A stretch of DNA of 64,000 bases from positions 16,155 to 80,154 of the forward strand of contig NZ_PVXL01000025.1 of NCBI RefSeq assembly GCF_002995805.1, in the 5' to 3' direction. Numbering within the stretch: position 1 is the first letter of the stretch; each line of letters starts with the position of its first letter. The position numbers and the translations under genes are program-made. The notes under the pieces are model-generated. The model saw nothing but the letters and a program-made list of their open reading frames with translations. It did not search any database and was not told the DNA's origin. Source of the DNA: Neomoorella stamsii (lineage in GTDB: Bacteria; Bacillota; DSM-521; Neomoorellales; Neomoorellaceae). Of the stretch, positions 24,929-33,650 are shown in pieces.

Positions 24929-25276
24929 ATGCCTATACAACGTTTTGACGACAAGACCATGTGCAGCGATTGCCTGGCCAGCGAGAAGCTTTTAACCAGC
25001 TGCTATAATACGGCAATTACGGAATGTGCCAGCGACCAGCTGCGGCGGGATTTTATGACCGTTTACCAGGATGAGCAGAACTGCTTGAAGGCTGTGTGGG
25101 ATGTTATGCATTCAAAAGGGTGGTACCAGCTCAACATGGCCAGCCAGCAGGAGATCAGCCAGCTGCAACAGCTCTTGCAGCAGGAACAAATGCAGCTCCA
25201 GCAGGGCGGCATGATGGGAGCCCAGATGGGAATGGCGCCCCAGGTGGGTGGCGGGATACCCCAGTACCGGGTGTAA
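24929..25276 (+). CDS. Spore coat protein, CotF-like
   Basis: 115 residues from ATG 24929 (a GTG three bases earlier is in frame); GGGG-AAAAGG precedes it. It has the CotF arrangement of two ferritin-like helices (CSDCLASEKLLTSCYNTAITEC and DFMTVYQDEQNCLKAVWDVM), then MHSKGWY, and a Gln/Met/Gly-rich tail. Five cysteines could crosslink in the coat. Indicates that the host makes spores. Confidence 0.8.
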   Translation: MPIQRFDDKTMCSDCLASEKLLTSCYNTAITECASDQLRRDFMTVYQDEQNCLKAVWDVMHSKGWYQLNMASQQEISQLQQLLQQEQMQLQQGGMMGAQMGMAPQVGGGIPQYRV

Positions 25277-25355
25277 GTAACAGTTGGGAAATTTAGTAGT
25301 CAAGATAAAATTATGGCAGAACATGAAAATTTACCAGGATTAAAGGACGAAAAAT

Positions 25356-25388
25356 GCCTCCGGGTGGGATAGTTACCGGAGGCTATCT
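25356..25388 (+). terminator. Intrinsic terminator after the coat genes
   Basis: 8-bp perfect stem GCCTCCGG/CCGGAGGC (25356-25363, 25376-25383), then TATCTTT. Confidence 0.75.
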
Positions 25389-25656
25389 TTATACCGGCCC
25401 TTGCCGGTCATTCCGGTGCTCATGAACTTGCGGCAGGAATTGGCGTCTCGACGTCGAAAATGGTGATAAAAAGCTTGGGCTTTTTGCTCAAGCGGGTCGC
25501 CAGGTGTGGTCACCCGGTGTTCCCGGCAGTGCAGGGGGGTGCTGCCACAAGTGGCAAAGGTGCGTAGCAGCGGGGAGAGGCCCTCAGCCGGCGGCTAAAA
25601 TCTGCTGCTACCGGCCTGTGGTTGGAGCCGGTTTAGCGGCCCAGGAGGTAAAAAAT
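25389..25656 (+). other. Untranslated stretch upstream of nadE
   Basis: No convincing gene. The frame that runs through part of it into nadE is Cys/Gly/Trp-rich and lacks a ribosome site, so it is treated as leader. It contains a hairpin with arms AAAAAGC/GCTTTTT near 25469-25488 and several GC-rich complementary segments between 25495 and 25620. It could be a structured leader, but I recognise no known riboswitch. Confidence 0.4.
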
Positions 25657-26385
25657 ATGGATGCGGCCAAAATGGTAACGGAACTGGTAGCTTGGTTGCA
25701 GGAGGAGGTGCATAGGGCCGGTGCCCGGGGTGCGGTGGTGGGTTTAAGCGGCGGTATTGACTCCGCCGTAGTGGCGGCCCTCTGCCGGCGGGCTTTCCCT
25801 GATAATTGCCTGGGGTTGATCATGCCTTGCCACAGCGACCCGGCTGATGCCGGGGATGCCCGGCTGGTGGCCCGGCATCTGGAACTACCGGTGGTTGAGG
25901 TGGTACTGGATGGCGTCTACGACCAGCTGGTACTGCTCCTGACGGGAAAACCCTACGCAGCCGGCCGGCGGAGCCTGGCCCTGGCCAACTTAAAGCCGCG
26001 CCTCAGGATGATGACCCTCTATTTCCATGCCAACGAGCGCAATTACCTGGTCATTGGCACCGGCAATAGAAGTGAGCTGGCAGTGGGGTACTTTACCAAG
26101 TATGGCGACGGCGGTGTGGACCTGCTGCCCCTGGCCAACCTGGTGAAGTCCCAGGTAAGGGAGCTGGCCCGTTACTTAAGACTGCCGGAAAGGATTATTA
26201 CTAAAGCCCCTTCAGCAGGGCTATGGGCCGGCCAGACTGATGAGGGCGAGATGGGCCTCACCTATGAAGTCCTGGACCATTATCTCCTGACGGGGGAAGC
26301 GCCGCCGGCGGCGAAAGAGAAAATAGAGGCCATGACCGCCTGCAGTGCCCACAAAAGGCGGCTGCCCCTGGTACCGCCATTTTAG
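25657..26385 (+). CDS. nadE: NAD synthetase (ammonia-dependent)
   Basis: 242 residues from ATG 25657, 8 bases after AGGAGG. P-loop SGGIDS at 31-36; GTGNRSELAVGYFTKYGDGG and KSQVRELARYL are typical of NadE; AGLWAGQTDEGEMGLTYEVLD closes the deamido-NAD site. No glutaminase domain, so free ammonia is the nitrogen source. Completes NAD synthesis in the cytoplasm. Confidence 0.92.
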   Translation: MDAAKMVTELVAWLQEEVHRAGARGAVVGLSGGIDSAVVAALCRRAFPDNCLGLIMPCHSDPADAGDARLVARHLELPVVEVVLDGVYDQLVLLLTGKPYAAGRRSLALANLKPRLRMMTLYFHANERNYLVIGTGNRSELAVGYFTKYGDGGVDLLPLANLVKSQVRELARYLRLPERIITKAPSAGLWAGQTDEGEMGLTYEVLDHYLLTGEAPPAAKEKIEAMTACSAHKRRLPLVPPF

Positions 26386-26430
26386 GCGCCAGTAACCCCG
26401 TTAAGCACGCGGCTAATCAGGCTGGGATTT

Positions 26431-27261
26431 TTAACGCCGCCCCCCGTCGCGGCGGCTGTAGGGCAGGGGCACGTACTGGACCGAAGGCCGGCGTCCGGCC
26501 GGCTGGGGATAGAATTCCATGAGCTGGTATATTTCCCGGGGCAAACCGGTTTTCACCGGCAGCCCCATTTTTATTAACTGCTCCACGCCGATGGGATAGT
26601 CATGGGTCCAGCGGCCTTCACTTAAAATAGTGGCCAGTTCTTCGGCCTTCTGGCGCTCCATTTTTTCAGCCAGGAGTTCTACCAGGCTCTCCCGCACCTG
26701 CCGCATGGCCTTGCGGGCGATATCGCCCAGGATAAGGGTACGGTCGTCAATCTCATTTTTATCCTTTTCTTCGATAACCTTAAGGATCGAGGCCGCCGGG
26801 TACTCGCCCAGCTGGGGGTCGACGGGACCCAGGACAGCGTTTTCGTCCATGATGATTTCATCGGCTGCCAGGGCAATGAGGGTGCCGCCGGACATGGCAT
26901 AGTGGGGTATGTAGACGGTTACCCTGGCCGGGTGTTTCAAAATGGCGTGGGCGATCTGCTCGGCTGCCAGGACCAGGCCGCCGGGAGTATGGAGGACCAG
27001 GTCAATGGGCATATCCTCGGGGGTTAGACGAATGGCCCGCAGGAGCTGCTCCGAATCTTCGATATTAATGTAGCGAGTAAGGGGAATGCCCAGGAAACTC
27101 AGAGCTTCCTGGCGGTGGATGAGGGTAATAAGACGCGAATTCTTCTTTCTTTCAAAGGTCCGGATGAGGTGCAGGCGGGCGGCTTCGATCCGCCGCTGGT
27201 GCAACATGGGTAAAAAGGCCGAGAGCAGGAAGATGATCCAGATGATACTCAGGAAATCCAC
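26431..27261 (-). CDS. Clp-fold membrane serine protease (SDH/SppA-like)
   Basis: 276 residues. One N-terminal membrane segment (3-20) followed by a ClpP/crotonase fold: LVLHTPGGLVLAAEQIA, then the nucleophile Ser in HYAMSGGTLIAL and LGPVDPQLGEYPA. This is the serine dehydrogenase proteinase (SDH) family, membrane-tethered relatives of SppA. Probably degrades membrane or signal peptides. Convergent with nadE. Confidence 0.82.
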   Translation of the reverse strand: MDFLSIIWIIFLLSAFLPMLHQRRIEAARLHLIRTFERKKNSRLITLIHRQEALSFLGIPLTRYINIEDSEQLLRAIRLTPEDMPIDLVLHTPGGLVLAAEQIAHAILKHPARVTVYIPHYAMSGGTLIALAADEIIMDENAVLGPVDPQLGEYPAASILKVIEEKDKNEIDDRTLILGDIARKAMRQVRESLVELLAEKMERQKAEELATILSEGRWTHDYPIGVEQLIKMGLPVKTGLPREIYQLMEFYPQPAGRRPSVQYVPLPYSRRDGGRR

Positions 27262-27680
27262 GGCCGGGGTACCTCCTTCTTATATTGAAGTCAGAAGCAG
27301 GAAGTCGGAAATCGGATTGCCTGTACGAATTGGCTGTGCCAGTTCCCGGTTTTAATTTTAAGCCAGGGCAGAATTACTACTCAGGCCAGGTCTGCTACTA
27401 TTATTCCTTATTACCACCAGTATATGCCAATTCCGTTATTGAGGTACCGGAATTTTCGTCGTTCACTATGGTCAATAAATTTGCGATAATGCCGAACAAA
27501 TAGGGCTATGGTACAGCAGGAATACCAAAATTAATGGCGAATTTGTTTTAACGTAAGATACAGAACAGCATTTGATAATGCCGGATATAGCCAGCCGGGA
27601 GAGGGTAGCATTTGAGGGAGATTTATTGTATACTTAAAACATCGAATTAGGTTCGGCTATATAGAACGGAGGCTGGCATA
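27262..27680. other. Intergenic region upstream of the IclR gene
   Basis: About 420 bases without a convincing gene. The 10-mer GATAATGCCG occurs twice (27485-27494 and 27574-27583), a possible operator pair for the IclR regulator. A TATACT near 27629 could be a -10 box but has no good -35. Confidence 0.35.
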
Positions 27681-28490
27681 ATGGCAATAAAGGACCAGAA
27701 TAATGCCTCGCGGATTCGCTCGGTGGCCAAGGCATTAATGATACTTGACCTGCTGGCCGCCAACCAGCGAGATATGTCCCTGGCAGAAATAGCTCGCGCA
27801 ATGGACCTGCCCAAAAGCACCCTCCATGGTTTGTTAGCGACCATGCGGGATTTTGGATATTTGGAGCAGTCGCCCTTTGACGGCCGCTACCGTCTGGGGG
27901 TGCACCTTTTTGAAATCGGCAATATTGTGGCCAATAACTGGGACGTCCGCAAAGTAGCCGGCCCCTATATACAGAAACTGGTAGACGAACTGGGAGAGAC
28001 AGTCCACCTGGTGATCCTCGATAAGGGGGAAGTACTTTATATTGATAAGCGGGAAAGCCAGCAGTCCCTGCGGATTGTTTCCCAGGTAGGGATGCGCCTG
28101 CCGGCCCACTGTACCGGCGTGGGCAAAGTACTGCTGGCCTACCTGCACCCCAGCGAAGTGAAGCGCATCATTGCCACAAAAGGCCTACCCCGCTACACCC
28201 GTCATACCATCACCGACCCGCGCCGGCTGGAGGCAGAATTGGAAAAGATCCGGGCGGCAGGGTATGCCGTAGATAATGAGGAAATTATGGACAGTCTCCG
28301 TTGCGTTGCTGCTCCGATAAGGGACCATAATGGCAAAGTATGTGCTGCGATTAGCGTAGCTGGCCCGGTGGCGCGGCTGGAAGGGGAGAGGTTCCAGCTG
28401 GCCATAGAACTGGTCACCCGGACGGCAGCGGAGATTTCGACCGGGCTGGGTTACCGGCCTGCTGCAGGAAGTGATGCCAGTGGAGCTTAG
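27681..28490 (+). CDS. IclR-family transcriptional regulator
   Basis: 269 residues, ATG after GGAGG. N-terminal winged HTH (15-75: LMILDLLAANQRDMSLAEIARAMDLPKSTLHGLL) and C-terminal effector domain (~90-255) with LPAHCTGVGKVLLAYL and the CVAAPIRDHNGKVCAAISVAGP motif. IclR proteins commonly sense aromatic or small organic acids. It heads the catabolic island and overlaps the next gene, so it is likely its pathway-specific regulator. Confidence 0.9.
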   Translation: MAIKDQNNASRIRSVAKALMILDLLAANQRDMSLAEIARAMDLPKSTLHGLLATMRDFGYLEQSPFDGRYRLGVHLFEIGNIVANNWDVRKVAGPYIQKLVDELGETVHLVILDKGEVLYIDKRESQQSLRIVSQVGMRLPAHCTGVGKVLLAYLHPSEVKRIIATKGLPRYTRHTITDPRRLEAELEKIRAAGYAVDNEEIMDSLRCVAAPIRDHNGKVCAAISVAGPVARLEGERFQLAIELVTRTAAEISTGLGYRPAAGSDASGA

Positions 28491-29286
28491 GGAATATCTC
28501 TTTGCCCCCCTGGAGGGGCATACCCTGGCCTTTGCCATCACCGCCCGGGAAAGGGGGATATTCTCCGGGGCAGCCCGGCTACAAGAGCTGGCCGGTGAGC
28601 TGGGACTTAAGGTTACCTGGATAGCCCCCGAGGGTTATGCCCTGGAAACGGGAAGCTGCGTTTTCCGGGGCAGAGGAGGGGCTCAGGAGATTATCCGGGC
28701 TGAAGAAATGCTCCTGGGGGTCATCGGTAAGCCCTCCGGGGTGGCCTCGGCGGCGGCTAATTTTGTCCGGCAGGCCAGGGGGCGGATAAAAGTCGTCTGC
28801 GGCGCCTGGAAAAAGGTAGCTCCGGAAATAAGGGGCGAGTTGCGCCAGGCCATCGCCACCGGTGGTGCCGGTATCCGCATTACCGATCGCCCCTTTATCT
28901 ACCTGGATAAAAATTACGTCCGCCTCCTGGGAGGCGTCGAGCCGGCGGTGAGCCGGGCGCGAGCCTATGACCCGGAGCGGGTGATCGCTGTGCAGGTCCG
29001 CGGGGAGGGCCGGCCCATCGCTGGTGAAGCGGAGGCGGCAGTAAGGGCCGGGGCAGGAATTATCATGGTAGACACCGGCCGTTTGGAGGACCTGGCAACA
29101 GTGGTGACAGCAGCACAGCAAGGCGGCTGGCGGGAAAAAGTAAAACTCGCCTTTGCCGGCGGCGTCACGCCGGCAGGCCTGGAGGAGGTAATTGCCGCCG
29201 GGGCGGATATCGTCGATGTCGGCCGGGCCATTATCGATGCGCCGCTGCTAGATTTAAGCCTGGATGTGGAAGGGATTTTTCTATAA
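28474..29286 (+). CDS. NadC/ModD-like phosphoribosyltransferase homologue
   Basis: 270 residues from ATG 28474, after AGGAAG and inside the end of iclR. The barrel of quinolinate phosphoribosyltransferase is recognisable (EAEAAVRAGAGIIMVD; LAFAGGVTPAGLEEVIAAGADIVDVG). However, the TRKT active-site stretch reads AWKK, and the usual HR...KDNH segment reads TDRPFIYLDKNYV. It is therefore probably not making NAD. ModD, a NadC relative linked to molybdenum genes, is one alternative, and the next gene has a molybdopterin-binding fold. Actual substrate unknown. Confidence 0.62.
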   Translation: MPVELREYLFAPLEGHTLAFAITARERGIFSGAARLQELAGELGLKVTWIAPEGYALETGSCVFRGRGGAQEIIRAEEMLLGVIGKPSGVASAAANFVRQARGRIKVVCGAWKKVAPEIRGELRQAIATGGAGIRITDRPFIYLDKNYVRLLGGVEPAVSRARAYDPERVIAVQVRGEGRPIAGEAEAAVRAGAGIIMVDTGRLEDLATVVTAAQQGGWREKVKLAFAGGVTPAGLEEVIAAGADIVDVGRAIIDAPLLDLSLDVEGIFL

Positions 29287-29402
29287 ACGGAAGCATAACA
29301 TTTTCCTGTATATTCCAACTCAAGCAAATTATACACCAGCCTGTTGGCATCATATGGCAATCTAAGCCTGGTCAAATACTGTGAGAAGGGGGGGATTACC
29401 CC

Positions 29403-30323
29403 GTGGAATGGGACTTGCTGGAGAAAACGACCTTCTGGATCGATAACATTGAACTAACCGCCGCCGACCTGGGCCAGGTGGCCGCGGCAGCAGCCGCCGC
29501 CCTGGAACTACCAGCTCAGGAAGTAATGGTGGTGGACGTCCGGCCGGGCCTGGTGGCCTTTGATATCCTGCGACGCCGGGTGCGGGCGGAAGCAGTAGCC
29601 GGCAAGGAGAAGGAAATCTTAAGGCGCCTGGCGGAGCTGCCGGGGGTAACTTTAAGGCCGGGGGCTGCCGTCCATTCCGAAGGGGTCCTGGGGCTCATTG
29701 CCCTGGATCCGGGAGAAGCGGCCCGGGTGCTGGCAGAATCAACCCGCATGGCCCGGGGTATCAGCCAGGCTGTTGCCCGGCGAGCCATGGTTTTTGCTTC
29801 CGGAGCCGAAGTTATAGCCGGGAAAATCAAAGATACCAATTCACCTTATATTATAGCGGCCCTGGAAAAAGCAGGCTACCAGGCGAGTTTCGGCGGTATC
29901 CTGGAGGATGACGCCATAACAGCGGCCAACCGCCTGGAAGGGGCCCTGGAAGAAGGCTATGGATTGCTGATCACCACCGGGGGCGTCGGGGCCGAGGACA
30001 AGGACTTCAGCATTGAAGCCATCTTACGCCTGGACCCGGAGGCCTGTACCCCCTGGATCTTGAAGTTTAAACCTGATTATAACCGTCACCATAAAGAAGG
30101 GGTACGCATTGCTGTGGGCAGGGTAGGTATAGCTTACCTGGTGGCCCTGCCCGGTCCCCATGAAGAAGCCAGGCTGGGCTGTGACCGGCTGCTTGCAGGC
30201 CTGGAACAAGGGCTGGAGACAGGCACCCTGGCAGAATATATAGCCGGCGCTCTACGGGAACGCTGGCGCAACGTAATGAAAGAAGGAGGACATGAACATG
30301 GATTACCAGGGCATTGCCACTGA
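29403..30323 (+). CDS. MoCF-domain (molybdopterin-binding) protein
   Basis: 306 residues, GTG start. An N-terminal ~110-residue region of unknown fold precedes a MoCF/CinA-like domain (~140-285) with SGAEVIAGKIKDTN and LLITTGGVGAEDKDFSIEAIL, the GGxG...D signature of molybdopterin binding. It resembles proteins found near molybdenum hydroxylases rather than MogA/MoeA. The next gene begins inside its 3' end (32 bases overlap). Confidence 0.68.
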   Translation: MEWDLLEKTTFWIDNIELTAADLGQVAAAAAAALELPAQEVMVVDVRPGLVAFDILRRRVRAEAVAGKEKEILRRLAELPGVTLRPGAAVHSEGVLGLIALDPGEAARVLAESTRMARGISQAVARRAMVFASGAEVIAGKIKDTNSPYIIAALEKAGYQASFGGILEDDAITAANRLEGALEEGYGLLITTGGVGAEDKDFSIEAILRLDPEACTPWILKFKPDYNRHHKEGVRIAVGRVGIAYLVALPGPHEEARLGCDRLLAGLEQGLETGTLAEYIAGALRERWRNVMKEGGHEHGLPGHCH

Positions 30324-31071
30324 ACTCCTGGCAGCAGAAGCCAGCTGCCGGCCCATTGAGCCGCTGACCGCTACTTATCCGGATTTAACGGTAGAGGATG
30401 CCTACCGCATCCAGCTGGCCGGCATTGAGATAAAGAAAGCGCGGGGCAGCAAGGTTATTGGTAAAAAGATCGGCCTGACGAGCAAGGCCATGCAGCAACT
30501 CCTGGGGGTCAATGAACCCGACTACGGGCACCTGCTGGATAACATGCTACTCCTGGAGGGAGAGCCCTGCCGGCGGGAGGAACTCCTTTTACCGCGGGTG
30601 GAGGGGGAACTGGCCTTTATCTTAAAGGACACCCTCAAAGGCCCGGGGGTAACCATTGCCGACGTATTCCGGGCCACGGAAGGCATCATGCCTGCCTTTG
30701 AGATTGTCGACAGCCGCATCCGCGACTGGAAGATCAAGCTCCCGGATACCATTGCCGACAACGCCTCCAGCGCCCGCTTGGTCCTGGGTAGCCGCATGGT
30801 TCCCATCAAAGACTTGGACCTGCGCCTCATCGGCATGGTGCTGGAGAAGAATGGAGAAGTGGTCAGTAGCGGCGCCGGTGCTGCTGTCTGGGGGCACCCG
30901 GCGGCGGCAGTGGCCTGGCTGGCCAATAAACTAGCTGCCTTTGACATCGCCCTGGAGGCCGGCGAAATCATCCTTTCCGGTGCCGTCACGGCAGCTGAAA
31001 ACGCCAGCGCCGGCGATGTCTTCACCGTTTCTTTCCACGGCCTGGGCAGCCTGAGCCTGAAATTTGTATAG
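30292..31071 (+). CDS. 2-keto-4-pentenoate hydratase/oxalocrotonate decarboxylase family
   Basis: 259 residues, ATG after GGAGG. The MhpD/DmpE/DmpH fold is clear: VEDAYRIQLAGIE, KKIGLTSKAMQQLLGV, PRVEGELAFIL with its metal-binding Glu, and FEIVDSRIRDWKIKLPDTIADNASS. Members either hydrate 2-oxopent-4-enoate to 4-hydroxy-2-oxovalerate or decarboxylate 4-oxalocrotonate; sequence alone does not separate these. The next two genes consume 4-hydroxy-2-oxovalerate. Confidence 0.86.
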   Translation: MNMDYQGIATELLAAEASCRPIEPLTATYPDLTVEDAYRIQLAGIEIKKARGSKVIGKKIGLTSKAMQQLLGVNEPDYGHLLDNMLLLEGEPCRREELLLPRVEGELAFILKDTLKGPGVTIADVFRATEGIMPAFEIVDSRIRDWKIKLPDTIADNASSARLVLGSRMVPIKDLDLRLIGMVLEKNGEVVSSGAGAAVWGHPAAAVAWLANKLAAFDIALEAGEIILSGAVTAAENASAGDVFTVSFHGLGSLSLKFV

Positions 31072-31134
31072 CATGGGCGCTGTTGCTGGCCGGCAAAGCC
31101 CGGCCGTGAATAAATGTTAAAAGGAGATGTGACA

Positions 31135-32010
31135 GTGGATAAAATTAAAGTGGCCGTCATCGGCCCGGGGAATATCGGTTCCGACTTGATGTACAAGATC
31201 CTGCGCAGCCGGCACCTGGAGATGGCCCTGATGACCGGCATTATCGAATCCGAAGGCATCAAACGAGCGCGCGGGCTAGGCATCAAGACCTCCACCGCAG
31301 GCGTCCAGGCTGTCCTGGAGGATAAAGACATAAAAATAGTCTTCGACGCCACCGGGGCCAAACCCCACCTGCAGCACGCCCCTCTTTTAAAAGAGGCCGG
31401 TAAAATCGCCATTGACCTGACGCCGGCCGCCGTCGGCCCCTATGTCGTGCCCTGTGTCAACCTGGACCAGGTCAAGGCTGAGCCCAATCTCAATATGGTC
31501 ACCTGCGGCGGCCAGGCCACGGTGCCCATAGTCTATGCCATCAACCGCGCGGCGGGTGCCAGGTATGCCGAGATTGTAGCCTGCATTGCTTCGAAAAGCG
31601 CCGGGCCAGGCACGCGCCAGAATATCGATGAATTCACCCAGACGACGGCTAAAGCCCTTACCGTTGTGGGCGGGGCCCAAAAAGGCAAGGCTATTATTAT
31701 CCTGAACCCGGCCGAGCCGCCCATTATGATGACCAATACTGTTTACGTAGAGGTAGAGCGACCGGACGAGCAGGCCATCCGGGCCTCGGTAGAGGCCATG
31801 GTGAAGGAAATCCAGAGTTACGTACCGGGTTACCAGCTCCGGGTACCGCCCCTGCTGGACGGGAACAAAGTAACGACTATTATCCAGGTGGAAGGGGCCG
31901 GCGATTTCCTGCCAAAGTACTCCGGCAATCTTGATATTATTACCTCCGCAGCCGTGGCCGTAGCGGAAAAACTGGCCCAAAAGATTTTAGCAGGGGAAGT
32001 GGCAGCATGA
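31135..32010 (+). CDS. Acetaldehyde dehydrogenase (acetylating)
   Basis: 291 residues from GTG 31135, eight bases after AAGGAG. Rossmann motif GPGNIGSDL, catalytic Cys in [10 protein letters not shown], and [20 protein letters not shown] are diagnostic of the MhpF/DmpF family, which channels acetaldehyde from the aldolase and makes acetyl-CoA with NAD and CoA. It overlaps the aldolase by 4 bases (ATGA). Confidence 0.93.
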   Translation: MDKIKVAVIGPGNIGSDLMYKILRSRHLEMALMTGIIESEGIKRARGLGIKTSTAGVQAVLEDKDIKIVFDATGAKPHLQHAPLLKEAGKIAIDLTPAAVGPYVVPCVNLDQVKAEPNLNMVTCGGQATVPIVYAINRAAGARYAEIVACIASKSAGPGTRQNIDEFTQTTAKALTVVGGAQKGKAIIILNPAEPPIMMTNTVYVEVERPDEQAIRASVEAMVKEIQSYVPGYQLRVPPLLDGNKVTTIIQVEGAGDFLPKYSGNLDIITSAAVAVAEKLAQKILAGEVAA

Positions 32011-33026
32011 AAAACTCCAAGTTTATCCACCTGGTAGATACAACTTTACGCGACGGCAGCCATGCCGTAAGCCACCAGTTCACGGCGGAGCAAATTGCCG
32101 CCATTGCCGGCGGCTTGGACGCAGCCGGAGTGGAATATATAGAAGTTTCCCATGGCGATGGCCTGGCCGGTTCTTCCTATAACTACGGTTGGGCGTTGTT
32201 AAGCGACGAAGGAATGCTCAAGGCGGCGGCCGGGGCTATTAAAAAAAGCAACCTGACAGTCCTGCTCCTGCCGGGCATCGGTACCCAGGAAGACTTAGAA
32301 ATGGCGGCTCATTATGGCGCGAAAGCCGTAAGGGTCGCCACCCATGTTACCGAAGCTGACATTGGCGAGCAGCATATAGGCATGGCCAAAAAGCTGGGGA
32401 TGCAGGCTTTCGGTTTCTTGATGATGTGCCACATGGCACCGCCAGAAAAGGTGGTCGAGCAGGCCAAACTCTTTGAATCTTACGGGGTTGATTTTATCTA
32501 TGTGGCCGATTCTGCCGGGGCCATGCTACCGGAAGATGTCAAAGCCCGGGTGGGTGCCGTGGTCGAAGCAGTAAAAGTACCTGTCGGGTTCCATGCCCAC
32601 AACAACCTGACCATGGCTACGGCCAATGCCCTGGCGGCGGTAGAGGCCGGTGCGACTTTCCTGGACGGTGCCTGTCGTGGCCTGGGGGCCGGTGCCGGCA
32701 ACGCCCAGACCGAGGCCCTGGTAGGCGTGCTGGAGAAGCTGGGCTACCAGACGGGTGTCGATTTCTACAAGATTATGGATGTGGCCGAGGATATCGTCGA
32801 ACCCATCATGCACCGGCCCCAAGTGGTGCGCAACGCACCCTTGATGCTGGGCTATGCCGGTGTCTACTCTAGTTTCCTCTTGCACACCTACCGGGCGGCC
32901 GAGAAATTCAACCTCGACCCCCGGGACATCCTGGTAGAGCTGGGAAGGAGGCGGATGGTCGGCGGCCAGGAAGATATGATTGTCGACGTGGCTTACCAGC
33001 TTGCACAGAAGAGGGGAGGGGCTTAA
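32007..33026 (+). CDS. 4-hydroxy-2-oxovalerate aldolase
   Basis: 339 residues. TIM-barrel of the HMG-CoA-lyase-like group: [15 protein letters not shown] with metal-binding Asp, the HVTEAD loop, [16 protein letters not shown] with metal His residues, and the C-terminal communication domain contacting the dehydrogenase. It splits 4-hydroxy-2-oxovalerate into pyruvate and acetaldehyde, which passes directly to the partner enzyme. Confidence 0.93.
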   Translation: MKNSKFIHLVDTTLRDGSHAVSHQFTAEQIAAIAGGLDAAGVEYIEVSHGDGLAGSSYNYGWALLSDEGMLKAAAGAIKKSNLTVLLLPGIGTQEDLEMAAHYGAKAVRVATHVTEADIGEQHIGMAKKLGMQAFGFLMMCHMAPPEKVVEQAKLFESYGVDFIYVADSAGAMLPEDVKARVGAVVEAVKVPVGFHAHNNLTMATANALAAVEAGATFLDGACRGLGAGAGNAQTEALVGVLEKLGYQTGVDFYKIMDVAEDIVEPIMHRPQVVRNAPLMLGYAGVYSSFLLHTYRAAEKFNLDPRDILVELGRRRMVGGQEDMIVDVAYQLAQKRGGA

Positions 33027-33029
33027 GCT

Positions 33030-33650
33030 TTGAAGGTAGTCAATTTATTGGCGGCAGTCGATGCCGGAAAGTGCCGGGGCTGTAAAACCTGCGAGAAGGT
33101 CTGCCCGGTGCTGGCGATCAAGGTGGTGAACCGGAAAGCCGTTGTCGACGCAGAACGCTGCCGCGGCTGTGCCGCCTGCGAGCAGCGCTGCCCGGACTAC
33201 GCCATTACCATGGTGAAGCGGGAGCAGCCGGTTGTGGTTAAAGTCGACGTAAGCGCCGTTGACTATGAGCAGGTGGAAGATCTATGCCGTCGAGCCAGGC
33301 TGAACCCGGAGCAGATCATCTGCTACTGCACCGCCACGCGGGCGGAAGAAGTTGCCGCCGCCATTTTGCAGGGGGCGAGGTCCCCGGAAGAGATTTCTTT
33401 CCTCACGGGGGCCCGTACTGGTTGCAAGGTGGAATGCATCCAGCCCATCTTGCGCCTTCTGGAAGCAGCCGGCATTAAACCGGAACCACCTAAAGACGGC
33501 TGGCAGTGGTACGGCCGTACGGTAACGGTGTGGGAGATACCCGAGGAAGTTAAGCACAAGTATGCTACCCGCGGCTTTTACTTTGACGAGGACATTAAAC
33601 TTTTGGACCGGGTAGTGGCAGCACCTGTACAGGGAAGGAGGGATTCCTGA
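33030..33650 (+). CDS. Ferredoxin fused to a BFD-like [2Fe-2S] domain
   Basis: 206 residues, TTG start. Two 4Fe-4S motifs (C15,18,21,25 and C44,47,50,54) are followed by a BFD-like domain with C98, C100, C132 and C136 (ICYCTATRAEEV ... TGCKVEC). The C-terminal 60 residues are unassigned. BFD domains usually pass electrons to or from flavoproteins or receive clusters. It abuts the aldolase and overlaps the next gene, so it is likely the electron-transfer subunit for the 473-residue protein that follows. Confidence 0.78.
   Translation: MKVVNLLAAVDAGKCRGCKTCEKVCPVLAIKVVNRKAVVDAERCRGCAACEQRCPDYAITMVKREQPVVVKVDVSAVDYEQVEDLCRRARLNPEQIICYCTATRAEEVAAAILQGARSPEEISFLTGARTGCKVECIQPILRLLEAAGIKPEPPKDGWQWYGRTVTVWEIPEEVKHKYATRGFYFDEDIKLLDRVVAAPVQGRRDS

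Noticed and set aside
25504..25656. N-terminal extension of NadE
   Set aside because: Composition is unlike protein, no ribosome site, while ATG 25657 has a perfect one and gives the family length.
30522..31412. Long minus-strand open frame opposite the hydratase and acetaldehyde dehydrogenase genes
   Set aside because: Ser/Arg/Pro-rich shadow of well-supported genes in GC-rich sequence.
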